Part shown: positions 1-9,243 of the stretch, piece by piece | How positions within the stretch are numbered: the first letter of the stretch is position 1 | How the letters are laid out: the number at the start of each line of letters is the position of its first letter | Assembly: GCF_049852125.1 (NCBI RefSeq) | Contig: NZ_CP187532.1 | Coordinates: 1 to 64,000 of the forward strand | Source of the DNA: Senimuribacter sp049852125 | GTDB taxonomy: Bacteria > Bacillota > Clostridia > Peptostreptococcales > Anaerovoracaceae | Length of the DNA stretch: 64,000 bases | Direction: 5' to 3' | The notes under the pieces: generated by a model | What the model was told of the DNA's origin: nothing | Seen by the model: only the letters and a program-made list of their open reading frames with translations | The model's database searches: none | Made by a program: the position numbers and the translations under genes

Positions 1-3000
1 GTATCCTTGTTGATGTCCGGTTTGCCGTCTCCGTCTGTATCTACGTTGACATCCGGTTTGCCATCTCCATCTGTGTCGATGTTGATATCTGGTTTGCCGT
101 CTCCATCTGTGTCGATATTGACATCCGGATCATCATTTCCTCCCGGCGGATTGTCTCCTCCCGGCGGGTTGTCTCCTCCTGGAGGGTTATCTCCTCCCGG
201 CGGATTTGTGCCGCCCGGCGTTGTCGTAGTCTTCTCTCCGATGGTGACAACTACTTCATAGTCCTTGTCCCCTGTTAAGAGTACCTCGTTCAGCTTCTGC
301 AGATTGTCCATGGTCTTTCCGTTAATCTTTACAGATTTCACTTCGTAGTCATGGCCGTTGACATTCTTCACACTCCACTCGATCTTCTGGCTCTTTCCTT
401 CTGCTATCGTGGTGGATGGGGTGATAGATCCTTCTCCTCCTACCAGCTTGGTCGTAATGGTGTAGTTGGTTTCTTTAAAGTCTGGTTCAATCGGTTCATT
501 GTAATTGTCGGTCTTTTCCAACGTTACTACTAACTCCTGATCCTTCCATACCTTTCCGAAGTTCCAGAAGGTGCTTGCATCTACCGGCGCTCCATTAACC
601 TTGATTCCTGCTACCTTGTATCCGTTCTTCAGATTCCAACGTACCGTCGCGGCTTCTCCCTTCTTGTAGATGCCGGTTCCGCCTGTGAAGAATGGATCGC
701 TTCCTTCATAGCCTTCTACTCTTGCTGATACCAGTACCAACTCATCCGGATTCGGCGCTGGTGTTACAGAGCCTTCCGGCGCGTCTGTCGGATTCTTTGT
801 GAAGAATACTTCTACCTTATGGTCTGCCTGCGCTCTGCTTACACTCATTGTAAACACATTATTCTCTACGCAGTTCTGGCCTACACTCAGGTCTACTTTG
901 TTATTTACCTGACTGATTGCACTTGTAATCGGCGCGCCTACATACACGGTCTGTTCCGGTGTGGTCGGCGTTGCCGGCGCTTCTTCGCCTTCATCTGCCA
1001 GCGCCATCAGGCCTGCTTCTTCACTGTCTGCATTCTCCTCAGAAGTAACAGCTTCCTCTGCCTGCATCTTCAGGTTTTCATCCTGTTTTTCCTCTGCTGC
1101 AGGCTCTGCTTCTTCTTTCTTTTCTACTGTATCAAAGATTACTACGCCGTCTACGATAATCCTTGCAATGCTGTAGCCTGTTGCAGGATTTGCCTCGATT
1201 CCTGTATAGTTCTGTCCTTTGAACAGCGTTCTGGAGGCGTCAATCGTTCCTTCTCCATATTTATACAGGCCTACGTCGTACAGTACCGGCGCTACCTTTA
1301 CAACAACTCTGGCGTCTTCATCCAGATTCTTCAGCGCCTGGCTTCCTTCCAGATCCTCTGACGCTACTTCCTTTCCATCTACCGTTACGCTAACGACTTC
1401 ATAGTAGGAGTAATTGTCGTCTTCTGGATCGTCCGAATTGCCGCCTGCCGCCCAGTCTACCGTATAGTCAGCGCCTTTTTCTAATACCGCGCCGCCTGTA
1501 ATGGTTCCCGGTCCGCCTACGACCTGGGTCGTAACCTTGATGTATTCATCCGCATCCTTTCTGAAATCCGGTGCAGGCTTGTCTGCTCCTGCTTCTTTAA
1601 AGTATACGTCGATGACTACATTTCCGTTTACAGCGATCTGCTTTGTTCCCGGACTGTCTTTGCCTGCGTCCGCTACGCCGGTTTGTTTTACACCGTCCAC
1701 GTAGATTTCATACAGATCATACTGATCGTCTGTGTACCAGCTCAGATCATACTTTCCGCCTTTTTCTACCTTGGTTGTGCTTTCGCTTACGCCGCAGTCA
1801 CTGTTTCCACCGTACCGGTTTACCGTTACCGTGCAGTGTCCTTCGGTTTCTTCTCCTCCTAATGTCGGCGGGTTCGTTTCATCCTTCTTCTTCTCTACGT
1901 TTACTACCAGCTTATGGTCTGCCTGTATGCCTTTCAGCACTAACGTATTGGAATCTGTCTTGAATTCCTCTCCGTCTAACAGGATGCTCTTCAGCTCGTA
2001 TTCCGACCCTACTTTCCATTCCAGGGTCACTTCTCCTCCCTGCTGTACATTCTGCGTCGGGCTGATACTGCAGCTTCCGTCCGTACATCCAAAGAGCGCT
2101 GTCTCAATCTGATATACACCCTTTACCGGTGCGCCTTCTCCCTGGGCAAAGATGACCAGTACGTTATGATCTGCGCTGATACCCGATTCCAAGGTATACT
2201 TGCCTTCATACAGAAGGTCGTCCCGTACTTTTCCGTCTACCATCACTTTTGATACATAGTAGCCTGGGTTTGCTCTCCAGGAGATTGTCGGTCTGGTTCC
2301 TTCCTTCTGGTTCAGCGCCGAGGTTACCGTTCCCATCTCATCCTTATTGCTGTGTCCTACTACATTGTAGTAACCCTTGTAGTACAGCTTCAGGGAAAGG
2401 GTCGGATTTCCTGTGATTTCTCCTTCGTAGGTATTCTGCTTATTCTCTGCGTCATACCAGTAGGTTCTTCCCTCATACTCGAATTCTTCCAGCATGTCCT
2501 TCTTCGCAATCGAGGCTTTGGTTCCCGTTTTTCCTGTATACGCTACTGACATTCCGTTTGCCTTCACATAGATGTCTTTTCCATCTGTGTCTTTCTTTCC
2601 GGAGTTTACATAGTAATCTACTGTATACGGGGTATCCTCATTTGCTTCCCACTTCGCTACGAAGGTGTGGTTTGCTTTCTTCGCAAATGCTTCTGTTCCT
2701 TTATATTCCGTTGTCCCTACGCTTCCGTCTTCTTCCTGCAGATACCATCCATTAAAGGTGTAGCCTGCCTTGGTCGGTGTTGCAAAACCTGCGTAGCTGC
2801 TTCCGTTCGTCAGCTCATAGGACTGATCCTTCACCTTGCTTCCGCCGTCGCTGTCAAAGCTTACGACGAACTTGTTCGGATCCTGCATCCATACGGCATA
2901 AACCGTCAGATCTCCTGCCGGCATCGTTGGCGCTGTTACTGCTGTTCCACTGACGCCGTTTGCGAACTTAAAGATATTGCTCTTATCGTTATTCTTGGTC

Positions 3001-5798
3001 ACAGACCATCCCTGGAACAGATATCCTTCCTTCGTCGGATTATCTCTTCCTGTATTCGGAAGATCTAAGCTTCCTATATTCGTCTCATAGTTGATGTTAG
3101 AAATGCTGCGTACCTTACCGTCTTTTCCGCCGTTGGCGTCAAAGTGCAGCGTATAGGACTTGATTTCCCACTGCGCGATTAAATAGTAGGTCGTACGTGC
3201 TTCATGCTTTACGCCGTCTGCTCCATGAGGCACTTTACATTCTGCAAGCTTTTCCTTTACATCTTGCAGATGGCCTGCTGCTGCGATGTAAGCCGAATCC
3301 TGTGCTTTCGCCTCATCATTGCTGTCTAACAGCTTCCAACCAACAAATTCATATCCTTCACGTTTTGGTTCAACGTTTTGCTTCTCAACCTTGGTTTCAA
3401 TGCTGGCGCCTGCCGCTACTGTATATGGTGTAGTAAAGCCTGGCTTGTCAGCATCCGCATGGCTTGTGAATTCTCCGCCGTTTGCCACGTATACCATAGC
3501 TGCCTTATCCTCTGTAAAGGATGGACGAATGGTGATCGTATTATCCTTATCCGGTGTCGGCGTTGTTCCCGGCGTAATCGGGTCGTCTTCTTTATCTCCG
3601 GTTCCTGGAATTACCCATCCGCCAAATTCCTTATTCGGATCATCCGGATCTGGCTCATCCTCTGGTAATACAATAATCGGATTTTTATCGATAACATAAT
3701 AATCGTCGATCGGATTGCCGTCTTCATCTTCTACCACTACATGGGTCGGCTGGAAAACCGCTTTGTTACCAATATTCTTACACTCGTCCTTTACCCATAC
3801 TACCAGAGGTTCTGTGCTGGTAATCGGATAATCAAAGCTGTAGCTATGCTGCACCGCATCCAAATTGATCCAGTCCTTCTCCGTTGGTACTGCATTCGGA
3901 TCGTTGGTTACCCAGTATGCTGCTACACCGGATCCTCTGTGATCCTCAATAAAAGTGATTCCGTCATCGTCGATACCCATACCTGTATCAGTCAGGGTGA
4001 TCGTTGCTACGTTTCTCTTACTGTTTTCTCCCGTGATAATTGGTTCTTCATTATCCAAAAATGCCGTCGCGTAAGTCTGGAATACCTTTGATTCCTTATT
4101 ATTGTCATCCTTTACTGTCAGCTCAAAGGTCCAGCGGCCCGACAGACTGCTCTGATTGAACGTGTAGTCTTTGATTTGACTTAAATCTGATACGGTTTGG
4201 TCTTGCACTACGTTATTCTTTGGATCGTAGATCTTGTATCTCCACTGCGTTACCTTGGTTCCCGTCATGCTCGGTCTGGATTTATCTACGATATTTACAC
4301 TTACTGTGCTGTTCGTATTCTTCAGATGCTGCAGGTGGATTGTCATCAGCTGCGTATCTTTTGTCGACGCGTCTTTTACATAGAAGTTTGCCAGCGGCAA
4401 CTCACTGATAACGTCATTTGGCGTGAATTTGACGCCTTCCTTGTAGTTCTTGGCGATGTATTCCGCCATCTGCTCTACATATTCGTCGCTGGTTGCGATA
4501 TATCCGTTCTTAGATCCCAGTCCCTGATGGTTAATCTGGCCTGTACTATCCTTCGTACTATCCGTTACGATCTTTCCGTCATCCGCATTGGAAATGTAGA
4601 AGATTTCATTCTGATCCATACGGTTGATTCCATCGTGATACGATGGGTCATTTTCTCCTGGGATTCCTGGGTCATTGCTGTCCCCTGCCAGGTTGATGAA
4701 GTACTTATTCGTTGCTCCCTGATAGTACTGTACGTTCTTCAGCGCGTCAAAGGCTGACGTTTCATAGCTCATCTCAAGGTCCAGATAACGGAATACCGTC
4801 AGTTCTCCGCATCCATGGCTTGCATAGCCTACCAAAGGTCCGAATCCATTGTATCCTGTATCACCAAGCGGTACGTCCTTTACTACCGTCTGCAACGCGG
4901 AAAGGTTTCCTGCTGTGTCATACTGCTGCTGCTGGATCGTTACCTTATTCTTGCTCAGCTCTACCGTAATACGGGCTTTCTTCTGGGTTCCCAGATTCAG
5001 GCTTACTGCCTGAACGCCGCTTCCTACGCTAAGCGCGTTACTGTTTACATCCAGATTGGTCAGTCTCTGGATACCGCCGCTGTGCGATGGTCCCAAATAC
5101 AATACATATCCGTTCAGCTTGCCGTTTTCTATTCCGGCGTTTAACAGGAATCCATACCCTTGCAGCGTATGCGCTCCTACTGCTCTTGCATCCAGGTCAA
5201 AACTGATCGTTCTTCTTGAATCACTGGACGCCGGATAGATCATATAGTCCATCAATGGGTTTGTTCCATAGCCTGCGAATACCATGTTGGCCTTGCCCTT
5301 CGCATCCGTGTATGAATAGATGTGTTGGCTCATCGGCCGGCATGTCGTCAGCTGATTTGTATCATTCCAATATTTGATCGTATTATATCCGCCGCTTACA
5401 TGCGAATTATCCGCCCCTCTATATGGCTGCTTTTGCTTCTGCGCTTCTGACAGCTTCAGATTATTATATGCGTTCGCATCATAGTAGTGGTCGTATACAT
5501 ACCATCCATTCAGGTCCGTCGTATCGATGGATACCTTCGTATCTGTGATACGGAATGACCCTGGAGACAGACCCTGTGCGATCAGCTTCTGCGTCAGCTC
5601 CTGCTTAAAGTCCAGGAACGTTCCCGGATAGTCACTCGGCACATTTACTGCGATATCAATTGCTGGTGTTGGGTTAGCTCCCACGTCGCTGGCTGCGTTT
5701 ACGATCAATGGATTACTGAATCCTACCGTATATGCCAGCACGATCACAAAACACAGCAGTAAACTTATGCCTTTCTTTACTGTTTTGTTCGTTCTCAT
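1..5798 (-). CDS. Giant secreted surface protein, 3' end outside window (partial)
   Basis: About 1932 codons are visible; the C-terminus lies beyond the left edge. ATG at 5798 follows a GGAG site. Residues 1-35 form a signal peptide (basic start, hydrophobic core, VNA-AS cleavage). Residues ~190-350 look like a lectin/laminin-G-like beta fold, followed by an Ig-like stretch. Between ~765 and ~1020 there are three Listeria-Bacteroides (InlB B-type, Flg_new) repeats with the YxFxGW ending. Residues ~1140-1855 hold about seven diverged ~100-residue repeats of the pattern G-x-G-x-I ... I-x-W ... V-x-VDG, interrupted by an acidic Glu/Ala-rich insert near 1560-1610. A NPPGGD linker and a DTDGDGKPD calcium-binding-type repeat follow, as usually precede a cell-wall sorting region; no LPxTG is visible because the gene is cut. 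Likely an adhesin under c-di-GMP control; the ligand is unknown. Confidence 0.9.
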   Translation of the reverse strand, partial: MRTNKTVKKGISLLLCFVIVLAYTVGFSNPLIVNAASDVGANPTPAIDIAVNVPSDYPGTFLDFKQELTQKLIAQGLSPGSFRITDTKVSIDTTDLNGWYVYDHYYDANAYNNLKLSEAQKQKQPYRGADNSHVSGGYNTIKYWNDTNQLTTCRPMSQHIYSYTDAKGKANMVFAGYGTNPLMDYMIYPASSDSRRTISFDLDARAVGAHTLQGYGFLLNAGIENGKLNGYVLYLGPSHSGGIQRLTNLDVNSNALSVGSGVQAVSLNLGTQKKARITVELSKNKVTIQQQQYDTAGNLSALQTVVKDVPLGDTGYNGFGPLVGYASHGCGELTVFRYLDLEMSYETSAFDALKNVQYYQGATNKYFINLAGDSNDPGIPGENDPSYHDGINRMDQNEIFYISNADDGKIVTDSTKDSTGQINHQGLGSKNGYIATSDEYVEQMAEYIAKNYKEGVKFTPNDVISELPLANFYVKDASTKDTQLMTIHLQHLKNTNSTVSVNIVDKSRPSMTGTKVTQWRYKIYDPKNNVVQDQTVSDLSQIKDYTFNQSSLSGRWTFELTVKDDNNKESKVFQTYATAFLDNEEPIITGENSKRNVATITLTDTGMGIDDDGITFIEDHRGSGVAAYWVTNDPNAVPTEKDWINLDAVQHSYSFDYPITSTEPLVVWVKDECKNIGNKAVFQPTHVVVEDEDGNPIDDYYVIDKNPIIVLPEDEPDPDDPNKEFGGWVIPGTGDKEDDPITPGTTPTPDKDNTITIRPSFTEDKAAMVYVANGGEFTSHADADKPGFTTPYTVAAGASIETKVEKQNVEPKREGYEFVGWKLLDSNDEAKAQDSAYIAAAGHLQDVKEKLAECKVPHGADGVKHEARTTYYLIAQWEIKSYTLHFDANGGKDGKVRSISNINYETNIGSLDLPNTGRDNPTKEGYLFQGWSVTKNNDKSNIFKFANGVSGTAVTAPTMPAGDLTVYAVWMQDPNKFVVSFDSDGGSKVKDQSYELTNGSSYAGFATPTKAGYTFNGWYLQEEDGSVGTTEYKGTEAFAKKANHTFVAKWEANEDTPYTVDYYVNSGKKDTDGKDIYVKANGMSVAYTGKTGTKASIAKKDMLEEFEYEGRTYWYDAENKQNTYEGEITGNPTLSLKLYYKGYYNVVGHSNKDEMGTVTSALNQKEGTRPTISWRANPGYYVSKVMVDGKVRDDLLYEGKYTLESGISADHNVLVIFAQGEGAPVKGVYQIETALFGCTDGSCSISPTQNVQQGGEVTLEWKVGSEYELKSILLDGEEFKTDSNTLVLKGIQADHKLVVNVEKKKDETNPPTLGGEETEGHCTVTVNRYGGNSDCGVSESTTKVEKGGKYDLSWYTDDQYDLYEIYVDGVKQTGVADAGKDSPGTKQIAVNGNVVIDVYFKEAGADKPAPDFRKDADEYIKVTTQVVGGPGTITGGAVLEKGADYTVDWAAGGNSDDPEDDNYSYYEVVSVTVDGKEVASEDLEGSQALKNLDEDARVVVKVAPVLYDVGLYKYGEGTIDASRTLFKGQNYTGIEANPATGYSIARIIVDGVVIFDTVEKKEEAEPAAEEKQDENLKMQAEEAVTSEENADSEEAGLMALADEGEEAPATPTTPEQTVYVGAPITSAISQVNNKVDLSVGQNCVENNVFTMSVSRAQADHKVEVFFTKNPTDAPEGSVTPAPNPDELVLVSARVEGYEGSDPFFTGGTGIYKKGEAATVRWNLKNGYKVAGIKVNGAPVDASTFWNFGKVWKDQELVVTLEKTDNYNEPIEPDFKETNYTITTKLVGGEGSITPSTTIAEGKSQKIEWSVKNVNGHDYEVKSVKINGKTMDNLQKLNEVLLTGDKDYEVVVTIGEKTTTTPGGTNPPGGDNPPGGDNPPGGDNPPGGNDDPDVNIDTDGDGKPDINIDTDGDGKPDVNVDTDGDGKPDINKD
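3..122 (-). repeat. 36-bp tandem repeats encoding 12-residue DTDGDGKPD units
   Basis: At least three near-identical 36-bp units run on from the left edge, each encoding a D-x-N-x-D-T-D-G-D-G-K-P unit. Such Asp/Gly-rich units resemble thrombospondin type-3 or dockerin-type calcium loops. The array continues out of the window, so copy number is unknown. Confidence 0.85.
138..210 (-). repeat. 18-bp tandem repeats encoding NPPGGD linker
   Basis: Four copies of an 18-bp unit encode NPPGGD hexapeptides, a proline/glycine linker between the folded repeats and the calcium-loop array of the surface protein. Confidence 0.85.
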
Positions 5799-5813
5799 TT
5801 AGTGCTCCTTCCC

Positions 5814-5873
5814 CTAAGTATGTTCAAAGAGTGTAGATATTTTTACCTGTTCCAAAATATACATTACAAGCAA
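5814..5873 (-). other. Possible 19-codon leader ORF before the surface protein
   Basis: A TTG at 5871-5873 sits 8 nt after AAGGAGG and opens a 19-codon frame closed by TAG at 5814-5816, just before the ribosome site of the surface protein. It is in the same frame as the large gene. It may be a leader peptide or a relict longer 5' end; nothing shows that it is translated. Confidence 0.3.
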
Positions 5874-6063
5874 TTTGCATCCCTCCTTCCTTAGATGCTA
5901 TAAAATTCATATGCCCGCTTCTGTATATTAAAGAATAATCGGACATACAAACTTACAAAAATATGAATCTTGTTTCATTTCTGAAACGTAGTTTGTAAAC
6001 AAAAAGGCCTTGTAAGTATACAAAGCATAGTTGGTCCAATTATAAACAGTCCAAACTGTAGTA

Positions 6064-6140
6064 AAGTGCAACTGGCTGTCTTGCAATTTCTATACAAGAC
6101 CCTATAGCTTTGCGTCACCGCCTCACGACGGTTTTGCCTT
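6064..6140 (-). ncRNA. Cyclic di-GMP-I (GEMM-I) riboswitch
   Basis: Read on the minus strand this matches the GEMM-I aptamer. A 5-bp stem capped by a GTGA (GNRA) tetraloop lies at 6118-6131. It is followed by the invariant GACGCAAAGC and TATAGGG (GCAAAGC at 6107-6113), a second stem (GTCTTG/CAAGAC), and the conserved AGCCAGTTGC receptor strand at 6068-6077. It lies between a strong promoter and the surface-protein start about 270 nt downstream. No clear terminator follows it, so ON or OFF behaviour cannot be decided; a weak GTTTCA-GAAA-TGAAAC hairpin lies in the downstream leader. Confidence 0.9.
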
Positions 6141-6155
6141 TTAAATTACATATAT

Positions 6156-6185
6156 ATTATACTCCCGCCTTTGCAAACTTGTCAA
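6156..6185 (-). promoter_or_regulatory. Sigma-A promoter of riboswitch/surface protein
   Basis: TTGACA (6180-6185) and TATAAT (6156-6161) are separated by 18 bp, a perfect match in both hexamers. The predicted start near 6149 lies just upstream of the aptamer. Confidence 0.88.
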
Positions 6186-6294
6186 TACCCAAACTTTCAA
6201 AAATTTTCTAATCTACGCGAAATTCGAATTGTCAATTGCCTTTTCGCGCATACTACTAAAAAAACCATTAAATGAATTTCTATGGAGGAACACT

Positions 6295-8280
6295 ATGAAT
6301 CACTTAAAATGCGAAAAATCCCCTTATCTTTTGCAGCATGCCAACAATCCCGTGAACTGGTATCCCTGGTGTCAGGAGGCTTTTGACGAAGCTGTCCGCC
6401 GTGACGTGCCCATCTTTCTCAGTATAGGCTATTCCGTGTGCCACTGGTGTCACGTGATGGCCCATGAATCCTTCGAGGACGCTCATATAGCGGAAATTCT
6501 GAACCGTCACTTCGTCTCCGTCAAGGTCGATCGAGAAGAACGCCCCGATATTGACAGCGTCTATATGTCCGCCTGTCAAGCTATGACTGGTTCCGGCGGC
6601 TGGCCTCTGACCATCCTTATGGCCCCAGACAAGAAACCCTTTTACGCCGCTACCTACCTACCGAAATCCACACTGGCGGACCTACTTCTGGCAGTGAGCG
6701 ACGGCTGGCAAAACCACCGCAAAAACCTTCTGCGTCAGAGCGCCGCGGTCATAGAGTTTGTCAATGCTCATGCATCAAAGGACTTCAACCAGGACGCTGA
6801 TCTCACCGGCGTCACAAATACGGCTGTCCATAACTTTCTCTACACTTTTGATGAACGTTTCGGAGGGTTTGGCGCCGCGCCTAAGTTTCCTTCTGCACAT
6901 AACCTCCTCTTTCTCTTATCTCAGGGGCAGAAGAAGCCAGTAGATCAAACTCTGCTGCAGATGTATCTCGGCGGTATTTTTGATCACATAGGCGGAGGCT
7001 TCTGCCGCTATTCAACTGACGCTAAATGGCTAATTCCCCATTTTGAAAAAATGCTGTACGATAATGCTCTGCTCCTGGCAGCTTATGCCGAAGCCGCCAA
7101 GTCTGACGGACGCCCTTTGTTCGGTGAAATCGCAGATCGGATTTACATCTGGTTGACAAGGGAAATGACCCATGAACAAGGAGGTTTTTTCTGCAGTCAG
7201 GATGCGGACGCAGAGGGTCGCGAAGGCAGCTACTATGTATTTACGCCTGATGAAATAGAAAAAGCGTTGGGAAAACAAAAGGGGCAAGCATTTTGCCGCC
7301 GTTACGATATTACTGACCGAGGAAACTTCGAAGGCTATTCCATTCCTAATTTGCTGCAGGCCGACGATACAGATATGGCGGAGGATTATATTCTGCTGAA
7401 GCTGTATCGATATCGAGCCGCTCGTATGCTTCTTCACAAGGATGATAAAATCCTCACGTCATGGAACGGATTAACAATTGCCGCCCTGGCCCGATCAGCC
7501 AGATGCTTGAATCGACAGAAATGGCTGGATTCAGCTCTTAAGGCCGCGGACTTTTTGTGGGACAATCTGGCTGACAGAGATGGACTTCTTCTCACCAGAT
7601 GGAGGGACGGCGAAGCAGGTATCCCCGGAACATTAGATGATTATGCATACTACAGCTGGGGACTTTTGGAATGCTATGCCTCTACCTATGACGTCAAATG
7701 GCTGCAGCGCGCAGCTCTGGTAACCGGCCAGCTAATCAATCATTTCTTCGATTGGGAGGAAGGCGGATGCTACCTGTACGCGGCGCGTGCTGAGCAGTTA
7801 TTCATTCGTCCTAAGGAAACCTACGATGGAGCTATGCCTTCCGGAAATTCCGTTGCATTCCTGACCTTATCCCGGTTAGCTGCCCTCACTGATGAAGACA
7901 AATGGCAGCAAGCCGCTGAAAAGCAGAAATATTTCATGGCTGCGGCAGCGAAGAAATCTCCTATGGAATGCAGTTTCTTTCTCTGGCAATTCAGTGAAAC
8001 TCTGCTATCGCCGTCATCCTTTACCAGCCGCCTGATCATCACTGCAGCAAACAGCGGCCAGGCAAATCTGCCGAAACCGTCAGACCTGTGGCCGCTAAAT
8101 CTCAATATTATTATCAAAACCCCTGAAAACAGCGAAGCTCTTGCTGCTATCATTCCCGAAACAGCCAGATATCCTGTGCCGGAAACAGGCGTAAAATATT
8201 ATTTATGTCATGATCATCGATGCATGCCGCCAGCAGATACCCTGAAGGATATCAAGGAAATGCTGGCCTCAACCCACTGA
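6295..8280 (+). CDS. yyaL: YyaL/DUF255 thioredoxin-domain protein
   Basis: A 661-residue member of the YyaL/SSP411 family. It has an N-terminal thioredoxin-like domain with CHWC at residues 49-52 and the family hallmark HVMAHESF directly after it. The remainder is an (alpha/alpha)6-barrel region resembling N-acylglucosamine epimerase/cellulase folds, containing the family's HFEKMLYDNA motif. ATG at 6295 follows GGAGG by 6 nt; a longer frame from 6229 has no ribosome site. The biochemical role of the family is not settled; redox or sugar-related functions are proposed. The stop codon overlaps the convergent csbB-type gene by 12 bp, so no terminator separates them. Confidence 0.92.
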   Translation: MNHLKCEKSPYLLQHANNPVNWYPWCQEAFDEAVRRDVPIFLSIGYSVCHWCHVMAHESFEDAHIAEILNRHFVSVKVDREERPDIDSVYMSACQAMTGSGGWPLTILMAPDKKPFYAATYLPKSTLADLLLAVSDGWQNHRKNLLRQSAAVIEFVNAHASKDFNQDADLTGVTNTAVHNFLYTFDERFGGFGAAPKFPSAHNLLFLLSQGQKKPVDQTLLQMYLGGIFDHIGGGFCRYSTDAKWLIPHFEKMLYDNALLLAAYAEAAKSDGRPLFGEIADRIYIWLTREMTHEQGGFFCSQDADAEGREGSYYVFTPDEIEKALGKQKGQAFCRRYDITDRGNFEGYSIPNLLQADDTDMAEDYILLKLYRYRAARMLLHKDDKILTSWNGLTIAALARSARCLNRQKWLDSALKAADFLWDNLADRDGLLLTRWRDGEAGIPGTLDDYAYYSWGLLECYASTYDVKWLQRAALVTGQLINHFFDWEEGGCYLYAARAEQLFIRPKETYDGAMPSGNSVAFLTLSRLAALTDEDKWQQAAEKQKYFMAAAAKKSPMECSFFLWQFSETLLSPSSFTSRLIITAANSGQANLPKPSDLWPLNLNIIIKTPENSEALAAIIPETARYPVPETGVKYYLCHDHRCMPPADTLKDIKEMLASTH

Positions 8281-9243
8281 AGATCCGATGCTTCCCTTTG
8301 ACGACCGCTCTCTTACAATATACAGCGGTCGTTTTTTATTCTCCAGATAATCCTTAGATAGATACGCGCCGATAATATACAGGAACAGCATCTGCATTCC
8401 TGAGAGCAGCAAAATCAAAGAAATGACCAGATCCATATTGGAAAGCGCCCCGGCTACCCAAATGGACTGAACCAGATTGACGCCCAAAAAGAGCATACCG
8501 GCTGCCATCAGCAGCGCGCCGGCCAGACCGGCCGCCTTCAGAGGCGCTGTGGAAAAAGCCAAAATTCCTTCAAAAGCATAAGCGAACAGACTGGAAAATC
8601 CCCACTTGCTCTGACCACATACTCGTTCGGTATTTTCAAACGGAATCCATTTTGTGCTGAAACCAACGAAAGAGAATAAACCTTTCATATACCGGTTATA
8701 TTCTTTCATTTCCAAAATCGCTTCGACTACCGGCCGGCTCATCATGCGAAAATCTCCATGACCATCCGTCATATCCAATTTCGTTAATTTTTCGCTGATC
8801 TTATAAAAAGCCCTCGACAGGCCGCTGCGCAATTTGCCGTCTCCCTCGCGGCCTATGCGCAGACCTCCGCAGCAGTCATAGCCCTCCTTGCTGACTACTT
8901 CATACATCTGCGGAAGCAACGCCGGCGGATGCTGCAAGTCAGCGTCCATCAATACGCAGTAGTCCCCCGTCGCTTCTGCAAGTCCGGCATACATGGCTGC
9001 TTCCTTTCCAAAGTTTCGTGAGAAAGAAGCAAACCGGCAGCGCTGATCAGAATCAGCCAGTGAACGCATCTCCTCCAAGGTGTTATCCCTGCTTCCATCA
9101 TCTACAAATACGATTTCGAAGTCCACCTCGGCCATCGAATTGGCCACTTTCGCGATTTCTCTATAGAACAGTGGTAAAGATTCCTCTTCATTAAAACACG
9201 GTACAACCACACTGATCTTATCCCTTTTTATTGTACTATTCAT
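8269..9243 (-). CDS. csbB: CsbB/GtrB-type polyprenyl-phosphate glycosyltransferase (GT2)
   Basis: A 324-residue GT-A glycosyltransferase. DDGS at 48-51 and the metal/nucleotide DAD at 100-102 (followed by LQHPP) are typical of DPM1/GtrB/CsbB enzymes, and two C-terminal membrane helices lie at about 240-300. Such enzymes load a sugar from a nucleotide donor onto undecaprenyl phosphate on the cytoplasmic face. ATG at 9243 overlaps the end of the gtcA-type gene by 8 nt, implying translational coupling. With GtcA and YfhO neighbours it is the first enzyme of a three-component envelope glycosylation system like that modifying teichoic acid in Bacillus and Listeria. The sugar is not predictable from sequence. 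Confidence 0.9.
   Translation of the reverse strand: MNSTIKRDKISVVVPCFNEEESLPLFYREIAKVANSMAEVDFEIVFVDDGSRDNTLEEMRSLADSDQRCRFASFSRNFGKEAAMYAGLAEATGDYCVLMDADLQHPPALLPQMYEVVSKEGYDCCGGLRIGREGDGKLRSGLSRAFYKISEKLTKLDMTDGHGDFRMMSRPVVEAILEMKEYNRYMKGLFSFVGFSTKWIPFENTERVCGQSKWGFSSLFAYAFEGILAFSTAPLKAAGLAGALLMAAGMLFLGVNLVQSIWVAGALSNMDLVISLILLLSGMQMLFLYIIGAYLSKDYLENKKRPLYIVRERSSKGSIGSSVG

Larger units (their letters stand above)
5799..6294. other. Divergent regulatory region
   Basis: This ~500-bp gap holds the minus-strand promoter, the c-di-GMP riboswitch and a ~270-nt leader for the surface protein. No convincing rightward promoter for the yyaL gene was found. Confidence 0.7.

Noticed and set aside
1..210. 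CRISPR-like array
   Set aside because: The repeats are in-frame coding repeats without unique spacers or palindromic units.
7..5238. Many plus-strand open frames of 60-190 codons across the first 5.2 kb
   Set aside because: They are antisense shadows of the surface-protein gene: no ribosome sites, repetitive Ser/Cys/Phe-rich translations and no recognisable domains.
5980..6030. Intrinsic terminator for the riboswitch
   Set aside because: The GTTTCA-GAAA-TGAAAC hairpin is short and followed by only a weak T-rich stretch; no expression platform could be assigned.
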